Notes under the pieces: generated by a model
Database searches by the model: none
Told to the model about the DNA's origin: nothing
What the model saw: the letters and a program-made list of their open reading frames with translations, nothing else
Part shown: positions 1 to 9,204 of the stretch, in pieces
Position numbering within the stretch: the stretch's first letter is position 1
Layout of the letters: every line of letters begins with the position of its first letter
Made by a program: the position numbers and the translations under genes
Assembly: GCA_902611145.1 (NCBI GenBank)
Contig: CACLYO010000010.1
Location: 1-37,623 of the forward strand
Source of the DNA: an uncultured Pelagibacteraceae bacterium
GTDB taxonomy: Bacteria; Pseudomonadota; Alphaproteobacteria; Pelagibacterales; Pelagibacteraceae
Length of the DNA: 37,623 bases
Direction of reading: 5' to 3'

Positions 1-403
1 GAGCATCAGCTTCACTTTTATCACGCCATTTTCTATCATAAATGTAAGGAATTTTTTTTTGTTTTGCTCTATTTTTTTGTTCTTCTATTTCTTCATTTGA
101 GCAATAACACTTATAAGCATTTCCATTCTTTAATAGTTCATTTGCAACATCAACATGACTCTTTATTTTAGTAGACTGTATATATTCGCTACCATCGTAT
201 TTGATACCTATCCACTTTAAGGATTTAATAATCTGATCTTTGTATTCATCTTTTGATCTTTCTTTGTCTGTGTCTTCTATTCTTAAATGAAAAGAACCTT
301 TTTGATTTTTTGAATATAACCAATTAAACAAAGCTGTTCTTACTCCACCTATATGCAAAGGCCCTGTTGGGGAAGGAGCAAATCTAGTTGCTACTTTTTT
401 CAT
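1..403 (-). CDS. gltX: Glutamyl-tRNA synthetase, N-terminal part (cut by window edge)
   Basis: The reverse-strand frame from the ATG at 403 is open to the window edge (about 134 codons). It begins with a class I aminoacyl-tRNA synthetase nucleotide-binding region: the motif FAPSPTGPLHIGG holds the HIGH-type signature, followed by RTALFNWL and LRIEDTD, typical of GluRS. The enzyme attaches glutamate to tRNA-Glu (or also tRNA-Gln in organisms that use the amidotransferase route). The KMSKS region and anticodon-binding domain lie outside the window. The start is 22 bp after the lexA stop on the same strand, so it is probably co-transcribed with lexA. A lexA-gltX neighbourhood is common in Alphaproteobacteria. 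Family assignment is firm; GluRS against the related GluRS2/GlnRS forms cannot be fully settled from this fragment. Confidence 0.92.
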   Translation of the reverse strand, partial: MKKVATRFAPSPTGPLHIGGVRTALFNWLYSKNQKGSFHLRIEDTDKERSKDEYKDQIIKSLKWIGIKYDGSEYIQSTKIKSHVDVANELLKNGNAYKCYCSNEEIEEQKNRAKQKKIPYIYDRKWRDKSEADA

Positions 404-425
404 CCTATTTATTTAGTATATTTTT

Positions 426-1103
426 TTAGAAGTTTCTATATAAAGATACTAGTACACCTTGGACTTTAACTCTATCTGGACCAAAAATTTTAGTCTCATA
501 ATTTCTATTAGCACTCTCTAATGCTACAGTTTTGCCTTTTCTACGAATTCTTTTGAGCATAGCCTCATGATCATCAATTAAAGCCACAACTATTTTTCCA
601 TTATCTGCTGTATTTGTTTTTTTTACTATAACAGTATCGCCATCATTAATACCAGCTTCAATCATTGAGTCACCTTCAACTTTTAATCCGAAAAATTCAC
701 CTTTTTTTTCTATGTTTTCAGGCAAAGGAACTCTAGAAACTTCATTTTGAATCGCTTCAACAGGTGTTCCAGCAGCAATTTTTCCTAAAACTGGTATTTC
801 AGATCCTTTATTAGCTGAACTTTCTTCATCTAAACCACCTTTAATAACACTAGGCGAAAAACTGTTATAAATGTCATTTGCTGAAGCAGTTTCAGGTAAT
901 TTTACAACCTCAAGAGCTCGAGCTTTATGAGCCAATCTTTTAATAAAGCCTCTTTCTTCTAGAGCACTTATTAATCTATGTATTCCAGATTTTGATTTTA
1001 AATTTAAAGATAGCTTCATTTCTTCGTAAGAAGGAGATATTCCTGTAGATCTCAACTTTTTGTTGATGAAAATTAACAGGTTTTTTTGTTTTTTAGTAAG
1101 CAT
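426..1103 (-). CDS. lexA: LexA SOS-response repressor / autoprotease
   Basis: A 225-residue protein starting [10 protein letters not shown], the usual alphaproteobacterial LexA N terminus; a frame-open extension to 1172 would add 23 hydrophobic residues not seen in the family and is rejected. Residues 1-65 are the winged-helix DNA-binding domain. The C-terminal S24-type peptidase domain carries the Ala111-Gly112 self-cleavage bond (IAAGTPVEA), the nucleophile Ser146 (EGDSM) and the general base Lys184 (AMLKRI). LexA represses DNA-damage genes until RecA filaments trigger self-cleavage. It lies 83 bp downstream of trpC on the same strand, and the bases just before its start contain a dyad compatible with autoregulation. 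The moaC and moeA genes often found between trpC and lexA in Alphaproteobacteria are absent. Confidence 0.95.
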   Translation of the reverse strand: MLTKKQKNLLIFINKKLRSTGISPSYEEMKLSLNLKSKSGIHRLISALEERGFIKRLAHKARALEVVKLPETASANDIYNSFSPSVIKGGLDEESSANKGSEIPVLGKIAAGTPVEAIQNEVSRVPLPENIEKKGEFFGLKVEGDSMIEAGINDGDTVIVKKTNTADNGKIVVALIDDHEAMLKRIRRKGKTVALESANRNYETKIFGPDRVKVQGVLVSLYRNF

Positions 1104-1104
1104 A

Positions 1105-1129
1105 GAACAAATTACGTACATTAATGTTC
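1105..1129. promoter_or_regulatory. Candidate LexA operator upstream of lexA
   Basis: A 25-bp imperfect dyad begins GAACA and ends TGTTC, one base before the lexA start codon. Inside it, GAAC-N7-GTAC differs by one base from the alphaproteobacterial SOS box GAAC-N7-GAAC (equivalently GTTC-N7-GTTC). Its position would block transcription or a near-leaderless start of lexA, fitting autorepression. No ribosome binding site is visible before this ATG. The match is imperfect, so this is a candidate only. Confidence 0.4.
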
Positions 1130-1186
1130 TATAAAAGTTCTTCAAATAAAACAATAGCTTAAAAATGGCCAAATAAGCTACTAATT

Positions 1187-1978
1187 TTAGGCCAGGACAG
1201 AGAAAATAGGATTATTTTTTAAATTTTTTAAAAGTGATTCACCTATTAAAAAAGTTTTTATATTAGTTTTATTATTTAATTCTATAAGTTCGTCTTTTGT
1301 TTTTATTCCACTTTCAGAGATCAAGGGGCTTGAGTGATTAATCAAAATATTATGAATATCATAAGTTGTATTAATATCAGTTTTTAATGTTTTTAGATTT
1401 CTATTATTAATTCCAATTAAAGCTTCAGAAAACTTTAATGCATTTTTAGCTTCATCAACAGTGTGAACTTCAATAATTACAGACATGTTTAATTTTAATG
1501 CCTCATTGTATAAATTTTCAGCAACATCATTATTAATACCAGCAAGAATAATTAAAATTGCATCAGCACCATAGCTTTTGGCTTGATAAATTTGAAATGG
1601 ATCAACGAAAAAATCTTTACAAAGAATAGGGAGTTTAATTTCTTTTTTAATTTGATCAATATGTTTTAAACTTCCTAAAAAATGATCTTCTTCAGTCAAG
1701 ACCGATAAGCAGGTAACATTATTATCATTATAAATATTAGCTATTTTTAAAGGTTGATAATCATCAAATATAATACCCGCAGATGGGCTTGCTTTTTTTA
1801 TTTCAGCAATTAACGAAATCTTATTATTATTAACATTATTAGAAATTTTTTCTTTGAAATTTAAAAAAGAATTATTTCTAGCAATTTTATCTTTTAAAAG
1901 ATCAAGCGATATATTTTTTTTTGTTTCTTCAAGTTTTTGAATTTTTTTTTTTATAATTTTTTCTAAAATATTACTCAT
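1187..1978 (-). CDS. trpC: Indole-3-glycerol phosphate synthase
   Basis: 263 residues, the normal length for a monofunctional TrpC. The enzyme closes and decarboxylates CdRP to indole-3-glycerol phosphate, the fourth step from chorismate to tryptophan. The (beta/alpha)8-barrel motifs are clear: [13 protein letters not shown] near residue 60 with the catalytic Lys, LCKDF with the second Lys near 120, a central VIIEVHT strand, GINNRNL and the phosphate-binding LISESGI toward the end. The gene overlaps trpD by 8 bp and is the last trp gene of this unit. There is no trpF fused to it; trpF, trpB and trpA are not in the window. Confidence 0.96.
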   Translation of the reverse strand: MSNILEKIIKKKIQKLEETKKNISLDLLKDKIARNNSFLNFKEKISNNVNNNKISLIAEIKKASPSAGIIFDDYQPLKIANIYNDNNVTCLSVLTEEDHFLGSLKHIDQIKKEIKLPILCKDFFVDPFQIYQAKSYGADAILIILAGINNDVAENLYNEALKLNMSVIIEVHTVDEAKNALKFSEALIGINNRNLKTLKTDINTTYDIHNILINHSSPLISESGIKTKDELIELNNKTNIKTFLIGESLLKNLKNNPIFSVLA

Positions 1979-2966
1979 TTGTTTGTAGTTTTTTTAAATG
2001 ATTATAAGCTTTTCCACTTAAAATATGTTTTCTAGTAATTGAATATGCTTCTAAAATATTTTTTTGATTTTCAGATACAATTAAACCAGCTGAAGCATTT
2101 AAGCAAACAGCTTTTGAAAAATCATTATCTTCGCCTTTAAAAATATCTATTATTTTTTTTGCATTAAATATTTTGTCACCACCTAAAATATTTTTAAAAT
2201 TTTCTGCATCGACATTCATTTCTTTTGGATCAATTATAATATTTGATATTTTTCCATTTTTTAATTGTATAACATTAGTTTTTGCATAAGGAGATATTTC
2301 ATCTAACCCATCGTCACTATGAACTATCCATGCAAATTTAATATTTAAGCTTTTTAATCCATCAGCAAAAATTTTTAGTAATTTTTTATCAAAAACACCA
2401 ACAACTTGTCTTTCTACAAAAGCTGGACTGCTTAATGGTCCTATCATGTTGAATATTGTTCTTTTACCAATTTTTTTTCTACTTGGACCAACGTATTTCA
2501 TTGCACTGTGATAATTTGGTGCAAACATAAAACCAAAATTATTTTTTTTTATTTCATTTTCTATTTCTTTTGGTTCTAAATTAATTTTTATTTTTAATTC
2601 TTCCAAAACATCACCTGAGCCACATTTAGATGAAACTGCTTTATTACCATGTTTTGCTACCTTAATGCCCATACTTGATAATAGTAAAGCTGAAGCTGTA
2701 GATATATTAAGTGTATTCTTTCCATCTCCACCGGTTCCACATGTATCAATACAATCTAAAATATTTACTCTCTTAGCTTTGTTTCTTAATACATAAACTC
2801 CCCCAGCAATTTCATCTGAAACTTCACCTTTTTCCGATAAATTAGTAAGAAAATCAAAAATTTCTTCTTCAGAAGCTTTTCCTTCCATTAAAATTTTAAA
2901 TGCAGACTTAGTCTCATCAAAAGTTAAATTTTTATTATTTTTTATTTTTTCTATAAAGTTTTTCAT
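1971..2966 (-). CDS. trpD: Anthranilate phosphoribosyltransferase
   Basis: 331 residues, normal for a stand-alone TrpD. It transfers phosphoribose from PRPP to anthranilate. The PRPP-binding glycine motif DTCGTGGDG lies at residues 74-82, followed by NISTAS and KHGNKAVSSKCGSGDVLEEL, the canonical anthranilate/PRPP site; FAPNYHSAMKYVGPSRKKIG and GPLSSPA follow. Homodimeric cytosolic enzyme. The gene starts 6 bp after trpG and overlaps trpC by 8 bp, so it is translationally coupled to both. Not fused to the glutaminase as in enteric bacteria. Confidence 0.97.
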   Translation of the reverse strand: MKNFIEKIKNNKNLTFDETKSAFKILMEGKASEEEIFDFLTNLSEKGEVSDEIAGGVYVLRNKAKRVNILDCIDTCGTGGDGKNTLNISTASALLLSSMGIKVAKHGNKAVSSKCGSGDVLEELKIKINLEPKEIENEIKKNNFGFMFAPNYHSAMKYVGPSRKKIGKRTIFNMIGPLSSPAFVERQVVGVFDKKLLKIFADGLKSLNIKFAWIVHSDDGLDEISPYAKTNVIQLKNGKISNIIIDPKEMNVDAENFKNILGGDKIFNAKKIIDIFKGEDNDFSKAVCLNASAGLIVSENQKNILEAYSITRKHILSGKAYNHLKKLQTNE

Positions 2967-2972
2967 TGTTTA

Positions 2973-3542
2973 TTAGTATTTTAAAAAATTGTTTAATATT
3001 TTAATTCCAATACGAGTTTTAATACTTTCAGGATGAAATTGAACCCCATGAATATTAAATTTCTTATGTTTAATACCCATAATTACACCATCATTAGTTT
3101 CAGCTGTAACTATAAGGTCTTTTGAAAGTGTTTTTTTATCGATAATTAGACTATGATATCTAGTAGCAACAAATTTTGATGGGATATTAGATAAAATTCC
3201 AATTTTTTTAGATTTAATTACACTTGTTTTTCCATGCATTAATGTTTTTGCTTGTACTATTTTAGAACCAAAAACTTGGCCAATAATTTGGTGACCAAGA
3301 CATACACCTAGAATAGGAATTTTTTTATAAAGGGATCTAACAATTTTTATACAATTACCTGATTGGTTAGGGTTGCCTGGACCTGGAGAAATAACAATTT
3401 TTTTATATTTTTTTTTTAAAATTTCATTAGAATTAATTTTATCATTTCTTATAACTTCAACATTAGTTTTTAATGATGATAAATAATGGTAAAGATTGAA
3501 AGTAAAACTATCGTAATTATCAATTAATAAGATTTTTATCAT
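2973..3542 (-). CDS. trpG: Anthranilate synthase glutaminase subunit (component II)
   Basis: 189-residue class I glutamine amidotransferase that supplies ammonia to TrpE. The N terminus LLIDNYDSFTFNLYHYL is diagnostic of TrpG/PabA. The catalytic triad is visible: Cys81 in GVCLGHQ, His170 and Glu172 in GVQFHPES. The oxyanion motif SPGPGNP is at residues 52-58. It overlaps trpE by 4 bp (ATGA arrangement) and precedes trpD by 6 bp, which favours TrpG over PabA, though a shared role in folate synthesis is possible because small genomes often use one subunit for both. Confidence 0.95.
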   Translation of the reverse strand: MIKILLIDNYDSFTFNLYHYLSSLKTNVEVIRNDKINSNEILKKKYKKIVISPGPGNPNQSGNCIKIVRSLYKKIPILGVCLGHQIIGQVFGSKIVQAKTLMHGKTSVIKSKKIGILSNIPSKFVATRYHSLIIDKKTLSKDLIVTAETNDGVIMGIKHKKFNIHGVQFHPESIKTRIGIKILNNFLKY

Positions 3543-4996
3543 TTTAATGAACTCAAGAGAGCTTTAGCTTTATTAACAGTTTCTTCAAATTCTTTTTTTG
3601 GCTTGCTATCCGCAACGATACCAGCTCCTGCTTGCACATAAAATTTATTATTTTTAGCAACAGCTGTTCTTAATGCTATACATGTATCAAACTCACCATT
3701 TGCAGAAAAATAACCAATGCCACCCGCATAAACTTTTCTTCTAGATGTCTCTAATTCATCAATAATTTCCATTGCGCGAATTTTAGGTGCACCAGATACT
3801 GTTCCAGCAGGAAAACCAGATAGTAAAGATTTAAACTTAGATAATTTGTTATTAAATTCACCCATAACATTCGATACTATATGCATTACGTGAGAATACT
3901 TTTCTACATTAAAGGTTTCAGTTACTTTTACGGAGTTAATTTTTGAAACTTTTCCAACATCATTTCTTCCAAGATCTAAAAGCATTAAATGTTCTGCTAA
4001 TTCTTTTTTATCTTTTAAAAGATCTTTAGCATAAAAAAGATCTTGCTTTTTATTCTTTCCCCTAGGTCTTGTACCAGCAATTGGTCTGATTGTAATTTTG
4101 TTATTTCTTAATCGAACTAATATTTCAGGGCTAGCACCAATAATTTGAAAATCAGGAAAATTGAAGAAGAACATGAAAGGAGAAGGATTAGTAACTCTAA
4201 GCTTTTTATAAATTTCCAATGGTTTTTTGTTTAATTTTGCTTCAAATCTTTGACTTAAAACAACTTGAAAAATATCTCCAATTTTAATGTAATTTTTAGC
4301 TTTGTTTACCATATTTAAAAATTTATTTTTAGATGTGTTAGATTTAACAACAATTTTTTTTAAATTATTAGAAATAACTATTTTATTATTTTTATTGGAA
4401 GCTTGAAAAATTAATTCTTCAAGTTCCTCCTTAATTTTATTATATTTTTTTCTGTAATTTAAAATTTTTTCATCTTTGTAAACATTAATTATATAAAAAA
4501 TTTTTTTTTTAAAATTATCATGTATTACCAATACTGTAGGCCTCAAAAGTCTAACATCAGGTAGTTTAAGATCATCTTTACATTTATTTGGAATTTTTTC
4601 CAAATATCTTATGCAATCGTATGAAAAATATCCTGATAATAAAGAACTAATAGGGGGTAAAGATGAAGGTATTTTAAATTTAAAATTTTGAATTAAATTT
4701 TCTATTATTTTTTTAGGTTCACCTTTTATTTTCTTTTTATTATTACCATTAATGTAAAATGAGTTTGAATTATTAAATTCCCATATTTTGTCAGGTTTTT
4801 TTCCAAAAATTGTATATCTTCCTTTGATGATTCCTTTTTCTACAGATTCAAATATAAAGCTATTTTTTTCTTTAAGAAAATTTTCAATAAGATTTAATAT
4901 TTCTTTATCACCGTTAATTTTTTTTGATGTAAATAATATTTGATTTTGTTTTTTTTTATGTAGAAATTCAAAATCTTTGAAGTTCCGATTTATCAT
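3539..4996 (-). CDS. trpE: Anthranilate synthase component I
   Basis: 485 residues, normal for TrpE. It converts chorismate to anthranilate with ammonia from TrpG, the committed step of tryptophan synthesis. The N-terminal regulatory domain has FIFESVEKG, which matches the family tryptophan-feedback motif LLES with the serine kept. The C-terminal chorismate-binding domain shows DIFQVVLSQRF, PSPFMFF, RPIAGTRPRG, LLDLGRNDVGKV, VMHIVSNV, FPAGTVSGAPK and GGIGYFS, all classical. The gene abuts the PpiD-like gene (one-base overlap at 4996), so there is no space for a trp leader peptide or attenuator before trpE; control, if any, must act at the upstream promoter or on the enzyme. Confidence 0.97.
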   Translation of the reverse strand: MINRNFKDFEFLHKKKQNQILFTSKKINGDKEILNLIENFLKEKNSFIFESVEKGIIKGRYTIFGKKPDKIWEFNNSNSFYINGNNKKKIKGEPKKIIENLIQNFKFKIPSSLPPISSLLSGYFSYDCIRYLEKIPNKCKDDLKLPDVRLLRPTVLVIHDNFKKKIFYIINVYKDEKILNYRKKYNKIKEELEELIFQASNKNNKIVISNNLKKIVVKSNTSKNKFLNMVNKAKNYIKIGDIFQVVLSQRFEAKLNKKPLEIYKKLRVTNPSPFMFFFNFPDFQIIGASPEILVRLRNNKITIRPIAGTRPRGKNKKQDLFYAKDLLKDKKELAEHLMLLDLGRNDVGKVSKINSVKVTETFNVEKYSHVMHIVSNVMGEFNNKLSKFKSLLSGFPAGTVSGAPKIRAMEIIDELETSRRKVYAGGIGYFSANGEFDTCIALRTAVAKNNKFYVQAGAGIVADSKPKKEFEETVNKAKALLSSLK

Positions 4997-6426
4997 TATT
5001 TAAAATAGTTTTTTACTCGTTCAATTGTTTTTTCGTTAATTTTAATTTTATATTTTGAATTTAAAAAAATATCATAAGATGAATATAAGTTTTTTTTAAT
5101 ACTAGAAGATGATTGTTCTTCATAAAGTTTTATAATTTTGTCAGTTTTAGAAACTTCTTTAAAATCCTCTTTTAAAATTTTAGCTATAAAAATGTTGTCA
5201 TTATCATCAGCAATTAATACATAACTATTTATCGGCAAAGAATAAATTATTTTAACAGAATTTATATTGAATGTTTTATTATCACGAATTGAATTAAAAG
5301 TAAGATTTTGTATTTTGTTTTTATCGCCATCAGCTATTTTTTCAAATTCATTATCGTTAAAATCATTTTTATTAATTTTCTCTAGCAAATTTTTATTGTA
5401 TTCATATTTACCTTTTTGAAATAATATTCTTCTAACATCTTCTACGAATATTTTATCATTTAGATTTGGTACTTTAGAATTAATTTTTTCTATTTTAAAT
5501 AATAAATAGTATTCATCTTTGTCAATTAAAGCAAAATTATTATCTTTTCTTAATTCATAAATTATATTTTCAATACTTTCTTCATCATTTATAGGTATAA
5601 AGTTTTTAACTGAATTTTTTGTTAATTTATATTCATTGACTAAATTGTTAAATTCAACATTATTTGAAATTTTATTTTCAATAGTGTCAATTTTGTTAAA
5701 AAATTCATTACTATATTCATTTGAATCTATCAAATTATTAGGTGTTATTTTAACGTAAGAAAAGTCAATATAATCTTTTTTAAGATCATTTTTATTATCC
5801 ATAATAAAACTATTAATTTCTTTAATTTTATAGCTATCTTTTGATTTATAAGTTTCTTCAAGGTTAATATATTTTATTTTAATTTTTTTTGTTTCATTTT
5901 TATAAGTTTTGTTAGTAATAAAAAAAGGAGTTTTAATTCCTCCACTTATATATTCAAAAAGATTTTTTTGCATTTCATTATCTTTTAGCTCTTTTTCAAA
6001 ACTTGGTGCAGTATAATTATTTGACAATAAAAACTTTTCATATTTTGTTCTAGAAAAAATATTGTTTTCATCAAGAAAATTTTTATTTTTTTTTATTTTT
6101 TGAACTAAAGTTTTGTCAGAAATAAAAATATTTAAATTTTTAATTTCTAAGGCTAACAGTTCTTTTGATATCAACGCAGTTAATATTTCTTCTAAAATGT
6201 TTTCGTTAATTTTTTCTCTTATGGTATCTTCATCTATATTTAAATTATTAAGATGATCTATAAAATCTTGTGTTGAAATATTAACATTATTTATTTTTGC
6301 AAGTGAATTTGTATTACCACTACTAAAGACACCTCCCATCCCCCAAAACACAAAAGGAATTATTATAATTACCAATAGTATTCTGGCAAAAAAAGTTTTT
6401 GAAAATTTTCTAATATTTCTTAACAT
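4996..6426 (-). CDS. PpiD/SurA-N-like membrane-anchored periplasmic chaperone lacking a clear rotamase domain
   Basis: 476 residues. A short cytoplasmic N terminus (MLRNIRKFSKTFFAR) is followed by one transmembrane segment at about residues 14-34 (ILLVIIIIPFVFWGMGGVF) and a long, Asn/Lys-rich periplasmic part. The N-terminal pattern (anchor, then a substrate-binding helical region with AKINNVNISTQDF) is that of the PpiD / SurA_N family of chaperones that assist proteins emerging from the Sec translocon. I see no recognisable parvulin (PPIC) motif in the C-terminal part, and the protein is shorter than the 600-plus residues usual for PpiD. It is the first gene of the trp unit and lies divergent to tpiA-secG, an arrangement shared with other Alphaproteobacteria. 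Fast sequence evolution makes the exact role uncertain. Confidence 0.75.
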   Translation of the reverse strand: MLRNIRKFSKTFFARILLVIIIIPFVFWGMGGVFSSGNTNSLAKINNVNISTQDFIDHLNNLNIDEDTIREKINENILEEILTALISKELLALEIKNLNIFISDKTLVQKIKKNKNFLDENNIFSRTKYEKFLLSNNYTAPSFEKELKDNEMQKNLFEYISGGIKTPFFITNKTYKNETKKIKIKYINLEETYKSKDSYKIKEINSFIMDNKNDLKKDYIDFSYVKITPNNLIDSNEYSNEFFNKIDTIENKISNNVEFNNLVNEYKLTKNSVKNFIPINDEESIENIIYELRKDNNFALIDKDEYYLLFKIEKINSKVPNLNDKIFVEDVRRILFQKGKYEYNKNLLEKINKNDFNDNEFEKIADGDKNKIQNLTFNSIRDNKTFNINSVKIIYSLPINSYVLIADDNDNIFIAKILKEDFKEVSKTDKIIKLYEEQSSSSIKKNLYSSYDIFLNSKYKIKINEKTIERVKNYFK

Positions 6427-6483
6427 GATATTTTTTAATTTATTGAACTATAAAAGACAAACCTATAGATTATAAATCTCATT
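6427..6483. promoter_or_regulatory. Divergent promoter gap between ppiD-like/trp and tpiA
   Basis: The 57-bp gap must drive two long divergent units. On the plus strand TTGAAC (6443-6448) is followed 15 bp later by TATAGAT (6464), with a second TATAAA at 6471. A 13-bp dyad, AGATT-ATA-AATCT, spans 6467-6479 just before the tpiA ATG. The region is so A+T-rich that single promoter elements cannot be assigned with certainty. Confidence 0.35.
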
Positions 6484-7236
6484 ATGACAAATAAATTTAG
6501 ATATTTTATAGCAAATTGGAAAATGTATGGGAATTTAAATTCTCTAAAATCAATTAATAATGTAATTAAATTTACTAAATCAAATAGCAAGAAAAGGTTT
6601 AAACTAATCTATTGTCCTCCATATACATTATTAAGTGCTTTTTGTGCAAAATTACAAAAGTCATCTATTTCTGTTGGTGCTCAAAATTGCCATGAAAAAA
6701 ATGAGCATGGAGCATTTACTGGAAGTGTAAATGCACAAATGATAAAAAATTTGGGTGTCAAATATGTAATTTTAGGACATTCTGAAAATAGAATAAATGG
6801 TGATACAGACGATATAATAAATAAGAAAATTAAATCAGCTTTAAATCAAAAACTAACAGTAATTTTTTGTATTGGCGAAACTCTTTACCAAAGAAATAAT
6901 AAAGGAACAAATAAAATTATAAAAAAACAAATTATCAAAGGCTTAAAAGGATTAAAAAAAAATAGTAAAATAATTATTGCTTATGAGCCAGTTTGGTCTA
7001 TCGGTACTGGCATAATTCCTAAAAATTATGAATTAGAAAAAAATATTAAATTTATTAATTCTATTATTTTAAAGAACACAAAACTTAAAAAATTTAGAAT
7101 TTTATATGGAGGTTCTGTAAACCCAAAAAATATTGAAAATTTAAATACAATTAGTATGATAGATGGTTATTTAATTGGTGGGGCTTCACAAGACCCCAAA
7201 AAACTTATTGATATCATAAAAAAATCATATAATTAG
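6484..7236 (+). CDS. tpiA: Triose-phosphate isomerase
   Basis: 250 residues, normal length. Interconverts dihydroxyacetone phosphate and glyceraldehyde 3-phosphate. Catalytic residues are all present: Lys13 (ANWKMYGN), electrophile His99 (ILGHSENR) and base Glu168 (AYEPVWSIGTG); the phosphate-binding loop YGGSV occurs near residue 210. HSENR replaces the more common HSERR. First gene of the plus-strand tpiA-secG-pyrG-kdsA-eno run; secG begins 5 bp after its stop. Confidence 0.97.
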   Translation: MTNKFRYFIANWKMYGNLNSLKSINNVIKFTKSNSKKRFKLIYCPPYTLLSAFCAKLQKSSISVGAQNCHEKNEHGAFTGSVNAQMIKNLGVKYVILGHSENRINGDTDDIINKKIKSALNQKLTVIFCIGETLYQRNNKGTNKIIKKQIIKGLKGLKKNSKIIIAYEPVWSIGTGIIPKNYELEKNIKFINSIILKNTKLKKFRILYGGSVNPKNIENLNTISMIDGYLIGGASQDPKKLIDIIKKSYN

Positions 7237-7241
7237 TCTGC

Positions 7242-7544
7242 ATGGAAAATATTTTATTGACAATCAATGTTTTGCTTGCAGTAATTTTAGTTTTGTTAAT
7301 TCTTTTTCAAAAATCCGAAGGCGGAGCGTTGGGAATTGGAGTTTCTCAAGATAATTTTATGTTTTCAAGAACTGCTGGAGATTTTCTAACAAAATCAACA
7401 GCTGTTGTTGCAACTTTATTTATTATTTGCAGTCTTTGTTTAACAATAATTTCCAGAGGTGAACTGGAGCCAACAACATCAGTAATTGATAAAATTGAAG
7501 AAAAATCTGAAGATACACCAAAAATTCCAGAAAATAATAATTAA
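7242..7544 (+). CDS. secG: Preprotein translocase subunit SecG
   Basis: 100 residues with two hydrophobic segments (about residues 2-22 and 52-70) joined by a loop containing LLILFQKSEGGALGIG and the following TAGDFLTKSTA, the hallmark of SecG. The C-terminal tail is acidic and low in complexity. SecG assists SecYE and SecA in moving proteins across the inner membrane. Lies 5 bp after tpiA, the conserved alphaproteobacterial tpiA-secG-pyrG order. Confidence 0.93.
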   Translation: MENILLTINVLLAVILVLLILFQKSEGGALGIGVSQDNFMFSRTAGDFLTKSTAVVATLFIICSLCLTIISRGELEPTTSVIDKIEEKSEDTPKIPENNN

Positions 7545-7584
7545 TCCTTTTCATTTTAATAATTTATCGCTATAAAGTAATTCC

Positions 7585-9204
7585 ATGGCGCGATATATAT
7601 TTGTCACTGGCGGCGTGGTTTCTTCACTAGGTAAAGGTTTGTCATCAGCATCTCTAGCATATTTATTACAATCGAGAGGTTACAAAGTAAGAATTAGAAA
7701 ACTAGATCCTTATCTAAATGTTGACCCAGGAACAATGAGTCCATTTCAACACGGTGAAGTTTTTGTTACAGATGACGGCGCAGAAACTGATTTAGATTTA
7801 GGACATTATGAAAGATTTTCTGGAATTTCTGCAAAAAAGTCTGATAATATAACGACTGGCCAAATATATAGTGATGTTTTAAAAAAAGAGAGAAAAGGAA
7901 AATATTTAGGTAAAACTGTTCAAGTTATTCCCCATATTACTGATCGTATAAAACAATTTATCAATAGTGATATTAAAAATGAAGATTTTGTAATTTGTGA
8001 AATTGGAGGAACAGTAGGAGATATAGAGAGCTTACCTTTTATAGAGGCTATTAGACAATTTTCTAATGATATTGGAAAAAAAAATACATTATTTATTCAC
8101 CTAACTTTAGTTCCTTTCATGAAAGCTTCAGATGAAATCAAAACTAAACCAACACAACATTCTGTAAAAGAACTAAGAAGTATTGGTATTCAACCAGATA
8201 TAATAATATGTAGATGTGAAAAAAATATTCCACTTGACCAAAAAAAGAAAATTTCACTTTTTTGCAATGTAGATATTAAAAATGTCATTCAGACTATTGA
8301 TGTAAAAACTATTTACGAAGCTCCAATAAGTTTCAATAAAGAAAATCTTGATAAACAGGTACTTAGTTATTTTAATATTAAATCAAAGAAAAATGTTAAT
8401 TTAAATCCTTGGAAAAAAATTACAAAAATTGTTCTTAGTAACAAAAAAAAAGTTAATATTGCAATAATTGGTAAATATGTAAATTTAAAAGATGCTTATA
8501 AATCTTTAGATGAAGCACTAGTACACGGTGGTATTTATAATAATTTGAAAGTTAATTTGGTAAGAATTGAATCAGATAATTTAAAACCTTCAGAAATCAA
8601 AAATAAATTAAAAGGTGTTTCAGGAATATTAATTCCAGGAGGCTTTGGTAAAAGAGGAACTGAAGGAAAAATTGAAGCTATTAAATATGCGCGAAAAAAC
8701 AAAATACCTTTTTTAGGTATTTGTTTTGGTATGCAAATGGCTATAATTGAATTTGCTAGAAATGTTTTAAAAATTCAAAAAGCTTCATCTAGTGAACTTA
8801 ACTCTAAATGTGTACCAGTTGTAGGATTAATACACGAGTGGAAAAAAGAAGGAAAAATTATTAAAGGAACTAACAAAGAACTAGGTGGAACCATGAGACT
8901 TGGCTCTTATCCAGCTGAATTATTAAATAACTCCTTAATTAGAAACATATATAAATCCAAGATAATTACAGAAAGACATAGACACAGATACGAAGTCAAT
9001 ATGAATTATAAAGATCAATTTGAAAAAAAAGGTTTGTTATTCTCAGGAAATTCACCTGATAAAAGTTTACCTGAAATTATTGAATTAAAAAATCATCCCT
9101 GGTTTATTGGTGTTCAATTTCATCCAGAATTTAAATCTAGACCTTTAACACCACATCCTTTATTCTCATCTTTTATAAAAGCAGCAAAAAATCATAAAAA
9201 ATGA
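7585..9204 (+). CDS. pyrG: CTP synthase
   Basis: 539 residues, normal length. Makes CTP from UTP, ATP and glutamine. The N-terminal synthetase domain starts [19 protein letters not shown] and continues [20 protein letters not shown] and LDLGHYERF. The C-terminal glutaminase domain has the nucleophile Cys in [10 protein letters not shown], the oxyanion region [10 protein letters not shown], and the His/Glu pair in GVQFHPEF. Leader of only 40 bp after secG with no obvious Shine-Dalgarno. Its last 4 bp overlap the kdsA start. Confidence 0.98.
   Translation: MARYIFVTGGVVSSLGKGLSSASLAYLLQSRGYKVRIRKLDPYLNVDPGTMSPFQHGEVFVTDDGAETDLDLGHYERFSGISAKKSDNITTGQIYSDVLKKERKGKYLGKTVQVIPHITDRIKQFINSDIKNEDFVICEIGGTVGDIESLPFIEAIRQFSNDIGKKNTLFIHLTLVPFMKASDEIKTKPTQHSVKELRSIGIQPDIIICRCEKNIPLDQKKKISLFCNVDIKNVIQTIDVKTIYEAPISFNKENLDKQVLSYFNIKSKKNVNLNPWKKITKIVLSNKKKVNIAIIGKYVNLKDAYKSLDEALVHGGIYNNLKVNLVRIESDNLKPSEIKNKLKGVSGILIPGGFGKRGTEGKIEAIKYARKNKIPFLGICFGMQMAIIEFARNVLKIQKASSSELNSKCVPVVGLIHEWKKEGKIIKGTNKELGGTMRLGSYPAELLNNSLIRNIYKSKIITERHRHRYEVNMNYKDQFEKKGLLFSGNSPDKSLPEIIELKNHPWFIGVQFHPEFKSRPLTPHPLFSSFIKAAKNHKK

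Noticed and set aside
1104-1172. 23-residue N-terminal extension of lexA
   Set aside because: The added hydrophobic residues are not part of LexA, and the internal ATG at 1103 gives the usual MLTKKQ start.
4970-5010. Tryptophan leader peptide or attenuator before trpE
   Set aside because: The PpiD-like coding sequence overlaps the trpE start, leaving no space for a leader.
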